Shown here in pieces: positions 63,267-64,000 of a stretch of 64,000 bases of DNA (within the stretch, counting starts at the first letter, position 1; each line of letters opens with the position of its first letter). The notes beneath the pieces were generated by a model, which had not been told where the DNA came from, made no database searches, and saw only the letters and a program-made list of their open reading frames with translations. The position numbers and the translations under genes were made by a program. This DNA comes from Martinezella rhizogenes (lineage in GTDB: Bacteria > Pseudomonadota > Alphaproteobacteria > Rhizobiales > Rhizobiaceae), in the NCBI GenBank assembly GCA_013322215.1, contig JAAMEZ010000049.1, positions 16,477-80,476 of the forward strand. Direction: 5' to 3'.

Positions 63267-63884
63267 ATGGATCGTGTCGTCCGCGTCCTCTTGGATGTCA
63301 ATATCTTCGTGGGCAACATAATGGCGCATGACCGTGGCCATAAAGGAACGGCAACGCAGACCCTCATTTCCATGGTCAGCGGTCAACAGTGGGGTCTCGC
63401 GAACCGGGCGCAACTGATCATCTCGTTCGAAATGATCGACACCCTCGAGACCGTACTCCGTCGCCTGAAATATTCTGAGGATCGAATCAAGGCCTACTCC
63501 GGATCCATAGTTGACATAGTAAGGTATGGTCCGGACGCGCTTGACCCATATCTCATTTTGGGTGGCGAAGAGCATTTTGCCATGTCTGACGTGGAAGATG
63601 CGGGCGTGTTGGCTACGGCTGTGGGCGCCAAGGCCGACATTCTCGTCACGGACAACCTAAAGGATTTCACGACCAAGGACGCATCCATGGTGGAAACCCA
63701 AGTGGTGGACACTACCTCGTCGGGCCACAGAACCCTACAGGCTCTGAGATACGAGATTGGAAGTGCGGATCTGATCGTCGCACACCCGTTCGATGTGATG
63801 CGATGGGTGCGCATGGGCTATGACTTTACGCCCAGCACACTTTGGGATGTCATTCAGAGGCCTGGAAAAGACGTCGATCTGTGA
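63267..63884 (+). CDS. PIN domain toxin (ribonuclease)
   Basis: 205 residues. VLLDVNIFVGNIM carries the first acidic residue of the PIN active site, a Glu lies in SFEMIDTLETVLRRL, AMSDVEDAGVLATA and ADILVTDNLKDF supply the later Asp residues. These are the conserved four-acid set of PIN nucleases (VapC-like). The C-terminus extends about 60 residues past the usual PIN length with HPFDVMRWVRMGYDF. Paired with the upstream RHH protein as a toxin-antitoxin module; the stop overlaps the next GTG. Confidence 0.85.
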   Translation: MDRVVRVLLDVNIFVGNIMAHDRGHKGTATQTLISMVSGQQWGLANRAQLIISFEMIDTLETVLRRLKYSEDRIKAYSGSIVDIVRYGPDALDPYLILGGEEHFAMSDVEDAGVLATAVGAKADILVTDNLKDFTTKDASMVETQVVDTTSSGHRTLQALRYEIGSADLIVAHPFDVMRWVRMGYDFTPSTLWDVIQRPGKDVDL

Positions 63885-64000
63885 CAGCAGAGAGGGCTCT
63901 TGTTGATTATGGGATGGCCCGCCCTTCCGAAGACATCGAGTATGATGATCCGTCATTGAAGGAAGAGGAGCCGATCCATGACGATTTCAATTTTGGGCAT
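63881..64000 (+). CDS. Third gene of the TA operon, cut by the window edge
   Basis: The frame from GTG 63881, which overlaps the PIN gene stop as GTGA, stays open to the end of the window (40 codons). The product starts VTAERALVDYGMARPSEDIE and is acidic. No family can be recognised from this part. GTGA coupling argues that it is real. Confidence 0.5.
   Translation, partial: MTAERALVDYGMARPSEDIEYDDPSLKEEEPIHDDFNFGH

Overview
The window reads as DNA from a Rhizobium/Agrobacterium-type alphaproteobacterium (Rhizobiaceae). This rests on a VirB-type conjugation system with a rhizobial TraA relaxase and TraC/TraD, a full-length NdvB/ChvB cyclic beta-1,2-glucan synthase with an OpgC-like partner, a rhizopine/inositol-type sugar importer behind IolR-like operators, a BetR-type regulator, and two copies of a short intergenic element of a kind common in this family. 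No rRNA, tRNA or CRISPR was seen.

Layout. 1-8.3 kb: the 3' part of a tightly coupled virB operon (virB4, virB5, an EexN entry-exclusion lipoprotein, virB6, virB7, virB8, virB9, virB10, virB11). 8.7-9.1 kb: odd short direct repeats and the left remnant of an IS481-family element. 9.1-13.6 kb: four polysaccharide genes (Wzy/ligase-type membrane protein, sugar transferase, SDR epimerase, UDP-sugar dehydrogenase). 13.9-18.8 kb: a small coiled-coil gene, then traC and traD diverging from the relaxase-helicase gene traA, with the intergenic gap as candidate oriT. 18.8-20.1 kb: gene graveyard with an SDR relic and a glycosyltransferase-like relic.

20.3-23.4 kb: a signalling unit made of a periplasmic molybdopterin-domain protein, a hybrid histidine kinase and a convergent BetR/receiver regulator with a perfect inverted repeat at its promoter. 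23.8-36.4 kb: a type I secretion locus with a small membrane protein, a 2,686-residue calcium-repeat protein, a small secreted protein, an HlyB-like ABC exporter and an HlyD adaptor. 36.6-40.5 kb: a 5'-damaged DUF1275 gene, galE, a sulfatase/phosphonate monoester hydrolase-like gene and a DUF1993 gene. 40.8-44.4 kb: a sugar ABC importer. 44.6-51.0 kb: an M19 dipeptidase with a five-gene peptide ABC importer. 51.2-51.7 kb: two tiny genes. 52.6-62.4 kb: ndvB and opgC. 62.9-64.0 kb: an RHH antitoxin/PIN toxin operon with a third, cut-off gene.

How the parts work together. The virB genes and traA/C/D look like one conjugation machine (mating-pair formation plus DNA processing) now separated by a polysaccharide cassette with a broken IS at the junction; no VirD4/TraG coupling protein lies in the window. 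The most unusual region is the type I secretion locus. Its giant substrate has a glycine-zipper N-terminus, about 25 repeats of about 54 residues headed by DxDGDGxxD calcium loops, a DUF4214 domain spliced into one repeat, a run of 38-residue repeats, and related FrpC-like modules at both ends, but no classical RTX nonapeptides. A small membrane protein encoded just upstream could be an immunity protein, which makes an antagonism or adhesion system worth testing. Functions are inferred from motifs and family knowledge; no searches were run.
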